A stretch of DNA of 8,741 bases from JAJECS01 sp034428595 (GCA_034428595.1 DAOUHO010000022.1:1-8741), one strand, 5' to 3'; counted from the first letter of the stretch, positions 1-6,745 are shown. Numbers and translations are program-made. Notes: a model not told the origin generated them from the sequence alone.

Positions 1-428
1 ATGGCAAGGAATTGATCCTGCCGGCGCTGACCCTGGGCACTGCCGCATCGGCCATCCTGGCGAGACTGACCCGCTCATCGATGCTGGACGTGCTGTCGCG
101 CGACTACGTGCGCACGGCGCGGTCGAAAGGACTGAAGGAACGCGTGGTGGTGATGGGGCACGCCTTGCGCAACGCGCTGATTCCCGTGGTCACCGTGATC
201 GGCCTGGAGTTTGGCGGCTTGCTGGCCGGCGCCGTGATTATCGAGGCCGTGTACCACCGCCAGGGCTTGGGACTGCGGCTGATCGACGCCATCATCGACC
301 GCGACTATCCGGTGGTGCAGGGACTGGTGCTGCTGTCCGCCGTCATCTATGCCGTGGCGAACCTGCTCGTCGACGTGCTCTATACCTATATCGACCCGCG
401 AGTGCGTCTCGAGACGAAAGGGTCCTAG
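1..428 (+). CDS. ABC transporter permease, DppB/OppB type (C-terminal part, 5' end outside window)
   Basis: This is the C-terminal 141 residues of an inner-membrane permease of the dipeptide/oligopeptide/nickel ABC importer family; the reading frame is already open at base 3, so the true start lies upstream of the window. Seen directly: the cytoplasmic coupling (EAA) loop around DYVRTARSKGL followed by HALRNALIPVVTVIG, which contacts the ATPase. Hydrophobic segments follow (GLEFGGLLAGAVIIEAVY and GLVLLSAVIYAVANLLVDVL), and the family-typical tail YTYIDPRVRL ends the protein. In this family the protein pairs with a DppC-type permease, two ATPases and a solute-binding protein. Oddly, no DppC-type gene follows; the next gene is an oxygenase 102 bases on, so the partners must lie upstream or elsewhere. 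The transported substrate cannot be read from this fragment. Confidence 0.93.
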   Translation, partial: GKELILPALTLGTAASAILARLTRSSMLDVLSRDYVRTARSKGLKERVVVMGHALRNALIPVVTVIGLEFGGLLAGAVIIEAVYHRQGLGLRLIDAIIDRDYPVVQGLVLLSAVIYAVANLLVDVLYTYIDPRVRLETKGS

Positions 429-530
429 CGCCCGACGCCCGATCTGTCGAAGGTCCGGTGGTCCCAATCTGTCCCCACGGTGGCCGGATGTGCCAGCATG
501 GGCCGCGGCAGATGCCGGGTGGATGGTCCA

Positions 531-1286
531 ATGACTGAGCACGAGCGGTATCTCTTCGACCTTCAGGGATATCTGGCGGTCCCGAACGCGCTGGACGCCG
601 CGGAGGTGGCGGCGCTCAACGACGCTCTTGACGACCAGATTGCGGCGCTCCCCGACCAGGACTGGGGCTCGCACCGCTTTTTGGAATTGCTGACGTGGGG
701 CGCTCCCTACCGCGACCTCATCGACCACCCGAAGCTGCTGCCGTACGTCGTTGACATGGTGGGCCCCCACGTGCGCCTGGACCATACCTACCTTGACATA
801 ATTCGCGGAGGGCTCAGCCCCATCGGCGCCACGCTGCACGGCGGTCGCGTGCCGTATGACTCGGCGCAATTTTTCGAGTTCGCCGACGGTCGCTTCTTTA
901 ACGGCCTGTGCGTGGTGGCCATCAACCTGATGGACGTGAATCCGGGCGATGGCGGATTCGCCTGCGTGCCCGGCAGCCACAAGAGCAATCTGCCCTTCCC
1001 CACCGACTGGAAGGACCTCGAGGAAGCGCAGCCCTTCGTCGAGCGCGTCACCGGTCCCGCCGGGACGGCGGTGTTCTTCACCGAGGCGCTAACGCACGGA
1101 CCGCTGCCGTGGAACGGCGCGGCCGAACGCCGCACGATCTTCTACAAATACAGCCCGCGACCGCTTGCGTGGTGGATGCCCTATCCCGACGGCGCCGGTG
1201 TGGAGGGTCTGACCGAAGCCCAGCGGCGGATCTTGCAGCCGCCCACGAGAGACCCGCGACGCATGGGGCCGCCAACGCTGTCCTAA
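531..1286 (+). CDS. PhyH (phytanoyl-CoA dioxygenase)-family protein with an H-G-G metal motif
   Basis: This 251-residue protein has the size and layout of the PhyH family of non-haem iron/2-oxoglutarate oxygenases, probably cytoplasmic. Seen: an N-terminal YLFDLQGYLAVPNAL segment (residues 7-21), the metal-site region TLHGGRVPYD (101-110), the core strand LMDVNPGDGGFACVPGSHKS (133-152), the distal histidine in TEALTHGPLPW (His189), and arginines RR (200-201) where the family binds 2-oxoglutarate. The usual HxD is H103-G104-G105, so the acidic iron ligand is missing. Such proteins could be halogenase-like, use another ligand, or do different chemistry; the substrate is unknown. The frame is open from a GTG at 480, but I chose the ATG at 531 because homology begins right after it. 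It lies 102 bases after the permease and its stop codon overlaps the convergent macro gene. Confidence 0.9.
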   Translation: MTEHERYLFDLQGYLAVPNALDAAEVAALNDALDDQIAALPDQDWGSHRFLELLTWGAPYRDLIDHPKLLPYVVDMVGPHVRLDHTYLDIIRGGLSPIGATLHGGRVPYDSAQFFEFADGRFFNGLCVVAINLMDVNPGDGGFACVPGSHKSNLPFPTDWKDLEEAQPFVERVTGPAGTAVFFTEALTHGPLPWNGAAERRTIFYKYSPRPLAWWMPYPDGAGVEGLTEAQRRILQPPTRDPRRMGPPTLS

Positions 1287-1831
1287 AGGCCACCCGCTTC
1301 GGACGGGGCGACGTCCGTGAGCGCCTGCCGATAGACCTGTAGATCGGCGTCGCTGAAGAGCACGAAGCGGACCTCGTGAAAACTCAGCTTCGGCGCGTGT
1401 GAGGCCACGGTGGCCATGGCGATGGCCGCGGCGCTGGCTTTGGGGTAGCCGTAGGCGCCGGTGCTGATGGAGGGAAAGGCGAGAGTGCGGGCGCCGCTTT
1501 CGGCGGCGACCCTCAGGCTCGACTTGTAGGCCGAGGCGAGCAAGCCGGATTCACCGTGCTCGCCGCCACGCCAAATGGGGCCCACCGCGTGGATGACGTG
1601 CTTGGCTGGCAGGTCGCCGGCCCCGGTTCGCACGGCTTGTCCGGTCGGGCAGCCGCCGATGGCCCGGCATTCCGCCATGATCGAGGGGCCGCCAGCCCGA
1701 TGGATGGCGCCATCGACGCCCCCGCCGCCGGCCAGTTGCGCATTGGCCGCGTTGACGATGGCATCGACTGCCTGCTCGGTGATGTCGCCGCGAACGCACG
1801 CGATGATTGTGCCGCCGAATTTCCGGTTCAC
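1283..1831 (-). CDS. Macro-domain protein, O-acetyl-ADP-ribose deacetylase/ADP-ribosyl hydrolase (MacroD/YmdB type)
   Basis: This single-domain protein of 182 residues is the usual length for bacterial MacroD/YmdB enzymes. These hydrolyse O-acetyl-ADP-ribose and remove mono-ADP-ribose from acidic residues in the cytoplasm. Seen: RGDIT (14-18, adenine pocket), the NAAN motif (27-30), the glycine-rich catalytic loop GGGGVDGAIH (35-44, with Asp40 matching the catalytic aspartate), HAVGP (81-85), and the phosphate-binding loop ISTGAYGYP (122-130, with the conserved Tyr127). All key elements are intact. It starts with GTG, 3 bases after the TGA of the upstream hydrolase gene, with a GGGGA stretch just ahead of the start, so translational coupling is likely. 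Its stop codon overlaps that of the convergent PhyH gene. Identity as a macro domain is secure; the physiological substrate is inferred from the family. Confidence 0.95.
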   Translation of the reverse strand: MNRKFGGTIIACVRGDITEQAVDAIVNAANAQLAGGGGVDGAIHRAGGPSIMAECRAIGGCPTGQAVRTGAGDLPAKHVIHAVGPIWRGGEHGESGLLASAYKSSLRVAAESGARTLAFPSISTGAYGYPKASAAAIAMATVASHAPKLSFHEVRFVLFSDADLQVYRQALTDVAPSEAGGL

Positions 1832-1834
1832 GCC

Positions 1835-3730
1835 TCAGTCCCCGGAGTCGCCGGCGGACGGGTCCGAGGCATCGGCGCGCGCGTGGATTAGCAGCCGGCT
1901 CGGCCAGTTGACGTCGTGGAAGACCGACTGGTCAGCCGTGGTGACGCGGCGGGCGTGCCCCAGTGGCTCGCCGGTGTTGGGATTGGCGTCGAAACGGGGG
2001 TAGTTGCTCGACGAGATATCGACCCGAATCCGATGCCCGCGGGAGAACCGGTTAGCTGTGGGATACAGAATGATCCGGAACTCGCAGATCTCGCCGGGCG
2101 TGAGCATCGCCTCGGCGTCGAAGCCGTGGCGAAAGCGCGCGCGGATGAGGCTGTCGCAGAGATTCAGCTCGTAGCCGCCGGGCGTGCTTCCGGGCGCGTC
2201 GCGATCGTGGGGATACACGTCGAGCAGCTTGGCGGTGAAGTCGGTGTCGACCGCGCTGCTCGCGGCGAACAGCCGCACCTCCACGGGGCCGGCGATCTCC
2301 ACGTCAGCCTCCAGCGGCGGCGTCTCGAACGACAGCACATCGGGGCGCGAGGCCAGCGACAGCGTGTCGTGATGTCCGAAGAAGCGGCCGGGCTGCCCGC
2401 GCTGGTCGAACCCGCCCGAGGGCAGCAGATCCTCCGACGCGCTGATCGACCCGCCGGCGGTGGGCACCGGATCGCGCGGGTCGTAGGTGTAGCGGGTCGG
2501 CTCGTGCCGGTTGGTCGGCGCCTGCGGCTGGAGCGATCCGTCAGAATGGAAGTACAGCGACTGCTCTCGGTATTCGGGCGGAGGCCACGTGGCCGCGCTC
2601 TCCCAGCGACCGCCATGCCACAGCGATGCGTCGAGGTCCGCGGGCGGGCGCCCGTCGCGGCCGCCCATGACGAAATATCGAACCGGCGGCACGCCAGGCA
2701 ACCCGGTGTCGAGCTCTTTCAAGTGCTCGTCGAAGAAGCGCAGCCGCATGTCGTCGTAGGCGGGTACGGCGGCGTCGATGCCGAGCTGGACGTCGCCGGC
2801 CGTGCTCTCCTCAACCGTTCCCTCGCCGTGCCGCCACGGACCCATCACGAGCCGCATGGGACTCGACTTGCGCTCGCCGAGGGCGAGGAAATTGGCGATC
2901 GCGCCGCGTGGATAGGTGTCGTACCAGCCGCTCTGGAACAGCACCGGCACGTCGGAGTGCTCGTCCCAATAGCGGTCGATGGTGTAGCCGCGCTGCATCC
3001 AGTACTCGTCGTAGACGCCGCGGGTCAGGATGTCCCAGGCCCATTGCTCGTAGGTGGGCAGCAGGCGCAGCGCCGTCCGCCCGGGCCGGAATCGCAGCGG
3101 CGGACCGAAGAGCTCCGGGATCTGGAGATCGGCTGCGTCGAACGTGCGCTTCAGATCGGGGTCGGCGAGCGCTTCGCGGCTGGTGCGCGCCATGCGGAAG
3201 GCGTAGCGGATGAAGCGCTGCTCCAGCGCGCCGCCCTGCCGCAGCGACGACACGTGATAGTTGCTGGTGCCCTGTCCGACGACCTGGCAGGCGAGGTGCG
3301 GCGGATTGAGCGTGGCGAGCGCGCTCTGGTCCGATCCGGCGTAGCTGGCCCCCATGGTGCCCACGCGCCCGTTGCACCACGGCCGCGCGGCCACCCACTC
3401 GACCACGTCGTAGCCGTCGGGCGCCTCCAGCGCGAAGGGATACCACTCGCCAGACGATTGCCCGCGCCCGCGGACGTCGTTGATGACCGTGGCGTAGCCG
3501 CGCCGGGCGTACCAATGACCTCGCCGGGCGTAGTTCGTGCCGTCCTTGAGATAGGGCGTGCGCTCGACGATGGCCGGAAACGCCCCATCCACCGCCTCGC
3601 CGTTGCGGGCGGGAAGGTAGATGTCGGCGGCCAGCACCACACCGTCGCGGACGGGGATGCGCACGTTCGGAAGCACGATCGAGTCGTAGGCGCGGTGCGA
3701 GCCTTGGAAGGGCGGCGCTGCGTCGGGCAT
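1835..3730 (-). CDS. CocE/NonD family alpha/beta hydrolase (peptidase S15-like esterase/acylase)
   Basis: This 631-residue protein has the length and plan of cocaine esterase, glutaryl-7-ACA acylase and alpha-amino acid ester hydrolase: a catalytic alpha/beta fold, a helical cap, and a C-terminal jelly-roll. Seen: RIPVRDGVVLAADIYLP (24-40), RTPY (57-60, whose Tyr60 is the usual oxyanion-hole tyrosine), the nucleophile elbow GASYAG (Ser129), SGWYDTYPRG with catalytic Asp271, and GPWRHGEG with catalytic His301. The cap spans about 155-255 and the jelly-roll about 350-615. The triad is complete, so it is probably active on esters or amides; the substrate cannot be deduced. No signal peptide is visible, so it is likely cytoplasmic. 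The ATG start at 3730 lacks a clear Shine-Dalgarno. It is first of two genes with the macro-domain gene and is transcribed away from the Nudix gene. Confidence 0.93.
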   Translation of the reverse strand: MPDAAPPFQGSHRAYDSIVLPNVRIPVRDGVVLAADIYLPARNGEAVDGAFPAIVERTPYLKDGTNYARRGHWYARRGYATVINDVRGRGQSSGEWYPFALEAPDGYDVVEWVAARPWCNGRVGTMGASYAGSDQSALATLNPPHLACQVVGQGTSNYHVSSLRQGGALEQRFIRYAFRMARTSREALADPDLKRTFDAADLQIPELFGPPLRFRPGRTALRLLPTYEQWAWDILTRGVYDEYWMQRGYTIDRYWDEHSDVPVLFQSGWYDTYPRGAIANFLALGERKSSPMRLVMGPWRHGEGTVEESTAGDVQLGIDAAVPAYDDMRLRFFDEHLKELDTGLPGVPPVRYFVMGGRDGRPPADLDASLWHGGRWESAATWPPPEYREQSLYFHSDGSLQPQAPTNRHEPTRYTYDPRDPVPTAGGSISASEDLLPSGGFDQRGQPGRFFGHHDTLSLASRPDVLSFETPPLEADVEIAGPVEVRLFAASSAVDTDFTAKLLDVYPHDRDAPGSTPGGYELNLCDSLIRARFRHGFDAEAMLTPGEICEFRIILYPTANRFSRGHRIRVDISSSNYPRFDANPNTGEPLGHARRVTTADQSVFHDVNWPSRLLIHARADASDPSAGDSGD

Positions 3731-3848
3731 TGGCGAATACCAAGGTCAGCGAGCTGGCTGATTGTTGCCCACGCGAGCCTTGGCCACCAACGACCCCCAC
3801 ACGCCGCCACGCTGCGTGCTTGGACACGCCGCCGCGCAGATGGCTCGT

Positions 3849-3854
3849 TAACCT
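3849..3854 (+). promoter_or_regulatory. Possible -10 element for a leaderless Nudix transcript
   Basis: The hexamer TAACCT fits the loose TANNNT pattern of a -10 box and ends 7 bases before the Nudix ATG, which would put the transcript start at or very near the start codon. The bases before the ATG contain only a weak AGG, consistent with leaderless translation. A TTGGAC sequence lies at 3820-3825, but the 23-base gap to the hexamer is too long for a standard -35, so the case is weak. The 131-base gap between the divergent hydrolase and Nudix starts must hold promoters for both directions; nothing more convincing was seen for the - strand. Confidence 0.22.
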
Positions 3855-3861
3855 TAGGCCC

Positions 3862-4380
3862 ATGGCACGACCTTCCGGCCATCGCGCGGTGATCGCTGTC
3901 GGCGGCGTGGTGCGTCTCGGCGACGGCATCGTGCTGGTGCGCCTGACCTACAGCCGCCACCGCGGCAAGTTCATGTTTCCCGGCGGCAAGGTCGACCCCG
4001 GTGAGTCGCTCGAGGCGGCTCTGGTGCGGGAAGTGCGGGAGGAAACGGGGATCGAGGCCGAGCCGGAGGGCATCGTGGCCGTGCGTCATCGCGTCGATCC
4101 CGATGAGCTGAACACCTTTGTGATCTTTGAAATGCGGCACCTACGTGGTGAGCCTCGCGTGGTCTCGCCGGAGGCCGACCAGGTGGACGTGTTCAGCGCC
4201 GTCGACTTGCGGCGCACGCCTGGACAGTTCGTCTCGCTGGTGCCCGAGATCGCGCTGCCGGTGCTCGACGGGACGTACATCCGGCTGGCGCGCAACGACG
4301 ACTTCGCGCCGTCGCCGTACAGCCCCGACACGTTTCGCGTCTACGGCCCGAAGGGGAGAACCGCGCCCGGACCGGAGTGA
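3862..4380 (+). CDS. Nudix hydrolase, possibly ADP-ribose pyrophosphatase
   Basis: This 172-residue cytoplasmic enzyme cleaves a nucleoside diphosphate linked to some other group, using divalent metal held by the Nudix box. Seen: a perfect GX5EX7REUXEEXGU box at residues 42-64 (from GKVDPGE to REVREETGI), preceded by the strand VIAVGGVVRL and the lead-in KFMFPGG. Pro80 lies 16 residues after the box, a position that family studies associate with ADP-ribose pyrophosphatases. That is a hint only, because Nudix specificity is hard to predict. The C-terminal 30 residues are an ordinary charged tail. The frame is open back to 3730, but the ATG at 3862 is where homology begins and it avoids overlap with the divergent hydrolase. 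The NfeD-type gene follows after 94 bases. Confidence 0.94.
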   Translation: MARPSGHRAVIAVGGVVRLGDGIVLVRLTYSRHRGKFMFPGGKVDPGESLEAALVREVREETGIEAEPEGIVAVRHRVDPDELNTFVIFEMRHLRGEPRVVSPEADQVDVFSAVDLRRTPGQFVSLVPEIALPVLDGTYIRLARNDDFAPSPYSPDTFRVYGPKGRTAPGPE

Positions 4381-4462
4381 TTCGACCAGAGGGCTTTGGG
4401 CGGATAGCGCATACTTGAATCGACGGCGGGGTAGGGTGCCGCCAAGGCGGAGTCGGCGGTGC

Positions 4463-4468
4463 GGAGGG
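4463..4468 (+). promoter_or_regulatory. Shine-Dalgarno for the NfeD-type protease
   Basis: GGAGGG sits 6 bases before the ATG at 4475. It decides the start: the frame is open far upstream into the Nudix gene, but only this ATG has both a good ribosome-binding site and a signal peptide directly after it. Confidence 0.8.
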
Positions 4469-4474
4469 TGCCCA

Positions 4475-5875
4475 ATGGCGCGGCGGCAGCAGTTTAGACG
4501 CTGGTGCATCGGCGCCCTGTTCGTACGCGGCGTGGCGTGGCTGGCGCTGGCGAACATCTACCCAACGGCCGGCGCCCAGTCGCCCTACGTCGCGGTCGCG
4601 ACCATCGACGGACCCATCGACATCGTCGCCACGCGCTATCTGGAACGGGTGATCGACGAGGCGTGGGACACCGATGCCGCGTTGCTGGTCGTGCGGCTCA
4701 ACACGCCGGGCGGGCTGGCCGACAGCACGCGAGACATGGTGGGGCTCATTCTCGAGTCCCGCGTGCCGGTGGCGGTCTATGTGTCGCCGGCCGGCTCGCA
4801 GGCCGCGTCCGCCGGCACCTTTGTCGCCGCGGCCGCGCACTTCGCGGTGATGGCGCCCGGCACCAACATCGGCGCCGCGTCGCCGGTCACCGCCGGTGGC
4901 GAAGACGTGCCGGAGACCCTGGCGGAGAAGGTCAACGAGGACACGCGGGCGTTCATTCGCAGCATCGCCGAGCAGCGCGGTCGAGACGCGGCTGCGCTCG
5001 AAGCCACCGTGACGCAGGCAAAGTCGTTCACGGCGGGCGAGGCCGAAAGCGCAGGCATCGTCGACTTCCTGGCTGAAGACCTCGACGACCTCTTGCGACA
5101 GGTAGACGGCGCGGAGGTCGAAACGGCGTCGGGGACGCGACAGGTCAACGTGGCCGGGCTCCAGGTGCGACCGCTCGATCCGTCGGGCGTCGAGCGATTT
5201 CTGGCCTTCTTGGCGAATCCGGCTCTGGCGTTGGTCCTGTTGGTTGTCGGGGGATTCGGTCTGCTGGTGGAATTCTCGGCGCCGGGGCTCGGCGTGCCGG
5301 GCATCGTGGGAGTCGTGGCCTTCGCCCTGGCATTCACCGGACTCGGGCAGCTTCCCGTGAACTGGCTGGGCGTGCTGCTGATTCTCGGCGCCTTGGGATT
5401 GGCGGTGCTGGAGTTTCAGGCCGCCGGCTTCGGCCTATTTGGCGCCAGCGCGGTCGCGGCGTTCATTGCCGGGGCATTTCTCCTCGTCGGCGATGCATTT
5501 CGAGTGCCGGAGATTGATATCCCCGAGATTGAGATCGGCGTGAGCCCGTGGCTGATCGGGGTGCTCGGCGCCGTGTTCGGGGCAATCATCGCCGTTATCG
5601 CCTGGGCGCTTCGATCCGATCGCGGGCGAGCCGCCTCGTCATACGTCAGCCCGGCTTCTCGGGCCGCGCTTGTCGGCCGGCTGGCCGAGGTGACGCACAC
5701 GCTCGACCCGCGCGGCGAAGTGCGGCTCGCCGGCGAACGTTGGGAAGCCGAGTTGCCGCCCGGGGGGCGCGCAAACGTGGGCGAGCGCGTTATGGTGCAA
5801 GGTGTCGATGGATTGCGACTGAAGGTCGAAATCGTGCAAGAGTCAGCGTCAGAGGCGCCGACGGCGACAGGCTGA
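4475..5875 (+). CDS. nfeD: NfeD-family membrane-bound ClpP-class serine protease (long form)
   Basis: This 466-residue membrane protein has the long NfeD plan: signal peptide, ClpP-like protease domain, transmembrane bundle, C-terminal OB-fold. Seen: a hydrophobic signal ending AGA-Q (about residues 10-35); the protease domain (about 37-210) with VVRLNTPGG (72-80), AASAGT with nucleophile Ser112, and MAPGTNIGAASPV (126-138). Lys152 is the probable general base, close to the Ser/Lys spacing of the archaeal PH1510 enzyme. About five membrane segments lie between 247 and 380, with an odd PEIDIPEIEIG stretch (345-355) before the last. The NfeD OB-fold spans about 396-456. Family members cleave hydrophobic tails of partner slipins and act in membrane quality control. 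The SPFH gene follows after 13 bases, which fits this role. Confidence 0.95.
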   Translation: MARRQQFRRWCIGALFVRGVAWLALANIYPTAGAQSPYVAVATIDGPIDIVATRYLERVIDEAWDTDAALLVVRLNTPGGLADSTRDMVGLILESRVPVAVYVSPAGSQAASAGTFVAAAAHFAVMAPGTNIGAASPVTAGGEDVPETLAEKVNEDTRAFIRSIAEQRGRDAAALEATVTQAKSFTAGEAESAGIVDFLAEDLDDLLRQVDGAEVETASGTRQVNVAGLQVRPLDPSGVERFLAFLANPALALVLLVVGGFGLLVEFSAPGLGVPGIVGVVAFALAFTGLGQLPVNWLGVLLILGALGLAVLEFQAAGFGLFGASAVAAFIAGAFLLVGDAFRVPEIDIPEIEIGVSPWLIGVLGAVFGAIIAVIAWALRSDRGRAASSYVSPASRAALVGRLAEVTHTLDPRGEVRLAGERWEAELPPGGRANVGERVMVQGVDGLRLKVEIVQESASEAPTATG

Positions 5876-5881
5876 AGGAGG
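5875..5881 (+). promoter_or_regulatory. Shine-Dalgarno for the SPFH gene, overlapping the NfeD stop
   Basis: AAGGAGG is a perfect ribosome-binding site 7 bases before the ATG at 5889. Its first base is the last base of the NfeD TGA stop, so the two genes are almost certainly co-transcribed and co-regulated. It also fixes the slipin start and rules out an upstream start that would add a membrane anchor. Confidence 0.9.
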
Positions 5882-5888
5882 CTTCACC

Positions 5889-6737
5889 ATGGCCATTATC
5901 AACTTCGTGCGTGATTACCAGCGGGTCGCCCGGTTCCGCTTCGGGCGGTTCGAGGGCATGTTGGGTCCCGGCATCGTCTTCTCGATCCCGATCCTGCATC
6001 AGACTCGCCGCGTCGAGACGCGCACCGAAGTGCTGGACATTCCGCGGCAGACCAACATCACCAAGGACAACGCCTCGATCGACATCGACTTCCTCGTCTA
6101 CATGCGCGTGGACATCAACCAGGCGGAGCGGGCGGTGCTCGAGGTCGAGGACTACCGCTCGGCAGTCGTCGGCCTGGCCACCACGACGCTGCGGGCGGTT
6201 GTGGGTGACATCGATCTCGACGAGGTGCTCTCGCAGCGCGAGCGCATCAACGAATCGATCCGGGTGAAGCTCGACTCCGAGACCTCACGCTGGGGCATCA
6301 AGGTCACCAACGTCGAGATCCGCGAGATCGACCCGCCGCGAGAGATTCAGGAGGCCATGAACCGGCAAATGTCGGCGGAGCGGGTGCGCCGCGCGGTGAT
6401 CCTGGAGGCGGACGGCACGCGGCAGGCGAACATCACCGTCGCCGAGGGTGAGAAGCAAGCGGCGATTTTGAAAGCGGAAGGCGCCCGACAGGCCGAGATT
6501 CTCTCCGCCGAAGGCGACCAGCAGGCGGCGGTGCTGCGCGCGCAGGGCTTCAGCGAGGCGCTCGACCGAATCCACAACGTCGCCCAGCGCGTGGGCTCGA
6601 ACACCATGAGCCTGCAGTACCTGGACACGCTGAAGTCGCTCGGCGAAAGTCCGTCCTCGAAGTTCATCTTTCCGATGGAGTTCACCCGCTTGCTCGGCGC
6701 CATTGGGGACAAGGCGTCCACGGATTCCGACGGCTAG
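5889..6737 (+). CDS. SPFH-domain protein (slipin/stomatin-like)
   Basis: This 282-residue protein of the stomatin/prohibitin (SPFH) superfamily forms large oligomers on the inner face of the membrane and partners NfeD proteases. Seen: a FRFGRFEGMLGPGIVFSIPI segment (16-35), the SPFH core with VETRTEVLDIPRQTNITKDN (42-61) and VYMRVDINQAERAV (70-83), and TLRAVVGDIDLDEVLSQRE (100-118). WGIKVTNVEIREIDPP (135-150) follows, then a coiled coil with four 11-residue repeats of the AEGxxQAxIL kind (about 173-217). The tail contains SLQYLDTLKSLGESPSSKFIFP (241-262). Slipins usually start with a hydrophobic anchor, but here there is none: the SPFH region begins at once after a strong ribosome-binding site. 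It may be held at the membrane by NfeD or a short amphipathic N-terminus. Confidence 0.95.
   Translation: MAIINFVRDYQRVARFRFGRFEGMLGPGIVFSIPILHQTRRVETRTEVLDIPRQTNITKDNASIDIDFLVYMRVDINQAERAVLEVEDYRSAVVGLATTTLRAVVGDIDLDEVLSQRERINESIRVKLDSETSRWGIKVTNVEIREIDPPREIQEAMNRQMSAERVRRAVILEADGTRQANITVAEGEKQAAILKAEGARQAEILSAEGDQQAAVLRAQGFSEALDRIHNVAQRVGSNTMSLQYLDTLKSLGESPSSKFIFPMEFTRLLGAIGDKASTDSDG
6412..6550 (+). repeat. Four degenerate 33-base (11-residue) repeats inside the SPFH coiled coil
   Basis: The protein shows four hendecads: EADGTRQANIT, then AEGEKQAAILK, AEGARQAEILS and AEGDQQAAVLR, followed by a partial AQG. This periodicity is typical of the right-handed or straight coiled coil of stomatins and builds the oligomer wall. 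The DNA copies have diverged, so this is a protein-level repeat rather than a recent duplication. Confidence 0.75.
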
Positions 6738-6745
6738 GCACGCCG

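Noticed and set aside
442..473. Two copies of ATCTGTC, 25 bases apart, before the PhyH gene
   Set aside because: Seven-base direct repeats can arise by chance in this length and no palindrome or promoter accompanies them.
480..530. 17-codon extension of the PhyH frame from a GTG
   Set aside because: The extra residues (Cys, Gly, Arg-rich) resemble no family N-terminus. The ATG at 531 leads directly into the conserved start.
75..980. 301-codon open frame on the - strand across the permease and PhyH genes
   Set aside because: It is in register with both + strand genes and spans their intergenic gap. The composition is typical of an antisense shadow and no domain is visible.
3730..3861. Upstream extension of the Nudix frame by 44 codons
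   Set aside because: It begins on the start codon region of the divergent hydrolase, has no Shine-Dalgarno, and its sequence is unlike Nudix N-termini. Homology begins at the ATG at 3862.
1916..3892. Long open frame of 658 codons on the + strand, antisense to the CocE-type hydrolase
   Set aside because: Its codons are in exact register with the hydrolase codons on the other strand, so it stays open simply because the GC-rich hydrolase gene avoids TTA, CTA and TCA codons. Its translation is rich in Arg, Gly, Val and His with no recognisable motif, while the hydrolase has a full catalytic triad.
2811..3929. 372-codon open frame on the - strand overlapping the hydrolase gene, and a similar one at 3151-4140
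   Set aside because: Both are out of frame with the hydrolase on the same strand, have Arg/Ala/Pro-rich translations, and cross gene boundaries without a plausible start.
4410..4415. CATACT as a -10 box for the NfeD gene
   Set aside because: No -35-like hexamer lies at 16-18 bases upstream, so a promoter cannot be supported.
4438..4459. Small inverted repeats (CCGCC/GGCGG) ahead of the NfeD gene
   Set aside because: The loop is only 2 bases for the best pairing and GC-rich repeats of this size are common here. No riboswitch or attenuator structure could be supported.
4127..4474. 116-codon upstream extension of the NfeD frame
   Set aside because: It overlaps the Nudix gene in another frame and would bury the signal peptide. 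The GGAGGG site before the ATG at 4475 fixes the start.
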